The position numbers and the translations under genes are program-made. A DNA stretch of 41,483 bases, taken from positions 1 to 41,483 of the forward strand of contig NZ_JAICZW010000174.1 of assembly GCF_029057325.1 (NCBI RefSeq), read 5' to 3'. Numbering within the stretch: position 1 is the first letter of the stretch; each line of letters opens with the position of its first letter. The DNA comes from Bacteroides sp. Lineage in GTDB: Bacteria > Bacteroidota > Bacteroidia > Bacteroidales > Bacteroidaceae. The notes beneath the pieces are model-generated. The model ran no database searches. It was not told where the DNA came from and saw only the letters and a list, made by a program, of their open reading frames with translations. Shown piece after piece: positions 41,411 through 41,483 of this stretch.

Positions 41411-41483
41411 TATAAAAATCAGAAACTGCCGCCGCCGAGGCGAGGTTAGATATCGGGGGTGGCCGGAGAAATAAAAAAAAAAA

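Noticed and set aside
41472-41483. Poly-A run at the window end as a biological signal
   Set aside because: It sits at the cut edge and may be low-complexity sequence or an assembly end; nothing can be concluded.

Overview
The window reads as chromosomal DNA from a Bacteroides-type member of the Bacteroidota. The reasons are the gene content (PdxJ-ExbB-ExbD, a BlaI/M56 pair with TonB domains, a tricorn-like S41 peptidase, a FecIR-type ECF sigma/anti-sigma pair feeding a TonB-dependent receptor with DUF4249, a C10 cysteine protease, DUF4834), weak Shine-Dalgarno signals, and many copies of the Bacteroides promoter type TTTG-N18-20-TAnnTTTG at sensible distances from start codons. No rRNA, tRNA, CRISPR array, intact insertion sequence or prophage was seen. 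Functions come from motifs and family resemblance read by eye; no database search was run.

Positions 1-30257 are mostly housekeeping genes. In order: pdxJ-exbB-exbD on the minus strand, divergent from nadK; a lone Wzz-type chain-length protein; a 770-base gene-free stretch with a striking repeat; blaI and an M56 metallopeptidase carrying two TonB C-terminal domains; an Mrp-type ATPase, trmB, ilvE, xseB and xseA on the minus strand; a subtilase and mnmA, also minus; then on the plus strand a coiled-coil membrane protein, a TerB/DnaJ-like protein, a tricorn-like peptidase, aroA, an unknown membrane protein, an ABC-3 metal permease, tsaE and an Imm17-like small membrane protein. A minus-strand group of an acidic protein, trxA and dnaE follows, and finally psd-pssA-DUF4834 on the plus strand, divergent from dnaE.

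Positions 30405-40098 form an accessory-looking block in which every gene is on the minus strand. In transcription order it holds an ECF sigma factor, a FecR anti-sigma factor, an STN-domain TonB-dependent receptor, a DUF4249 lipoprotein, a frameshifted lipoprotein gene, an outer-membrane beta-barrel, a C10 (streptopain-like) lipoprotein protease, a small lipoprotein whose start overlaps the protease stop by four bases, a remnant of a second copy of the barrel gene's 3' end, another outer-membrane protein, and a 50-codon lipoprotein ORF. This is the best candidate for an undescribed system: cell-surface signalling controlling a TonB receptor, linked to a surface protease and possibly its inhibitor. 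The duplicated barrel-gene tail on both sides of the protease pair suggests that the pair was inserted or arose by duplication.

Positions 40168-41483 hold tadA, a small ribbon-helix-helix-like protein and intergenic repeat material. Several intergenic elements recur within the window: a pyrimidine-rich segment at 4464 and 41355, a gttatcgg/gccaatag element at 7216 and 40614, and CGGATT hairpins at 10729 and 41114.
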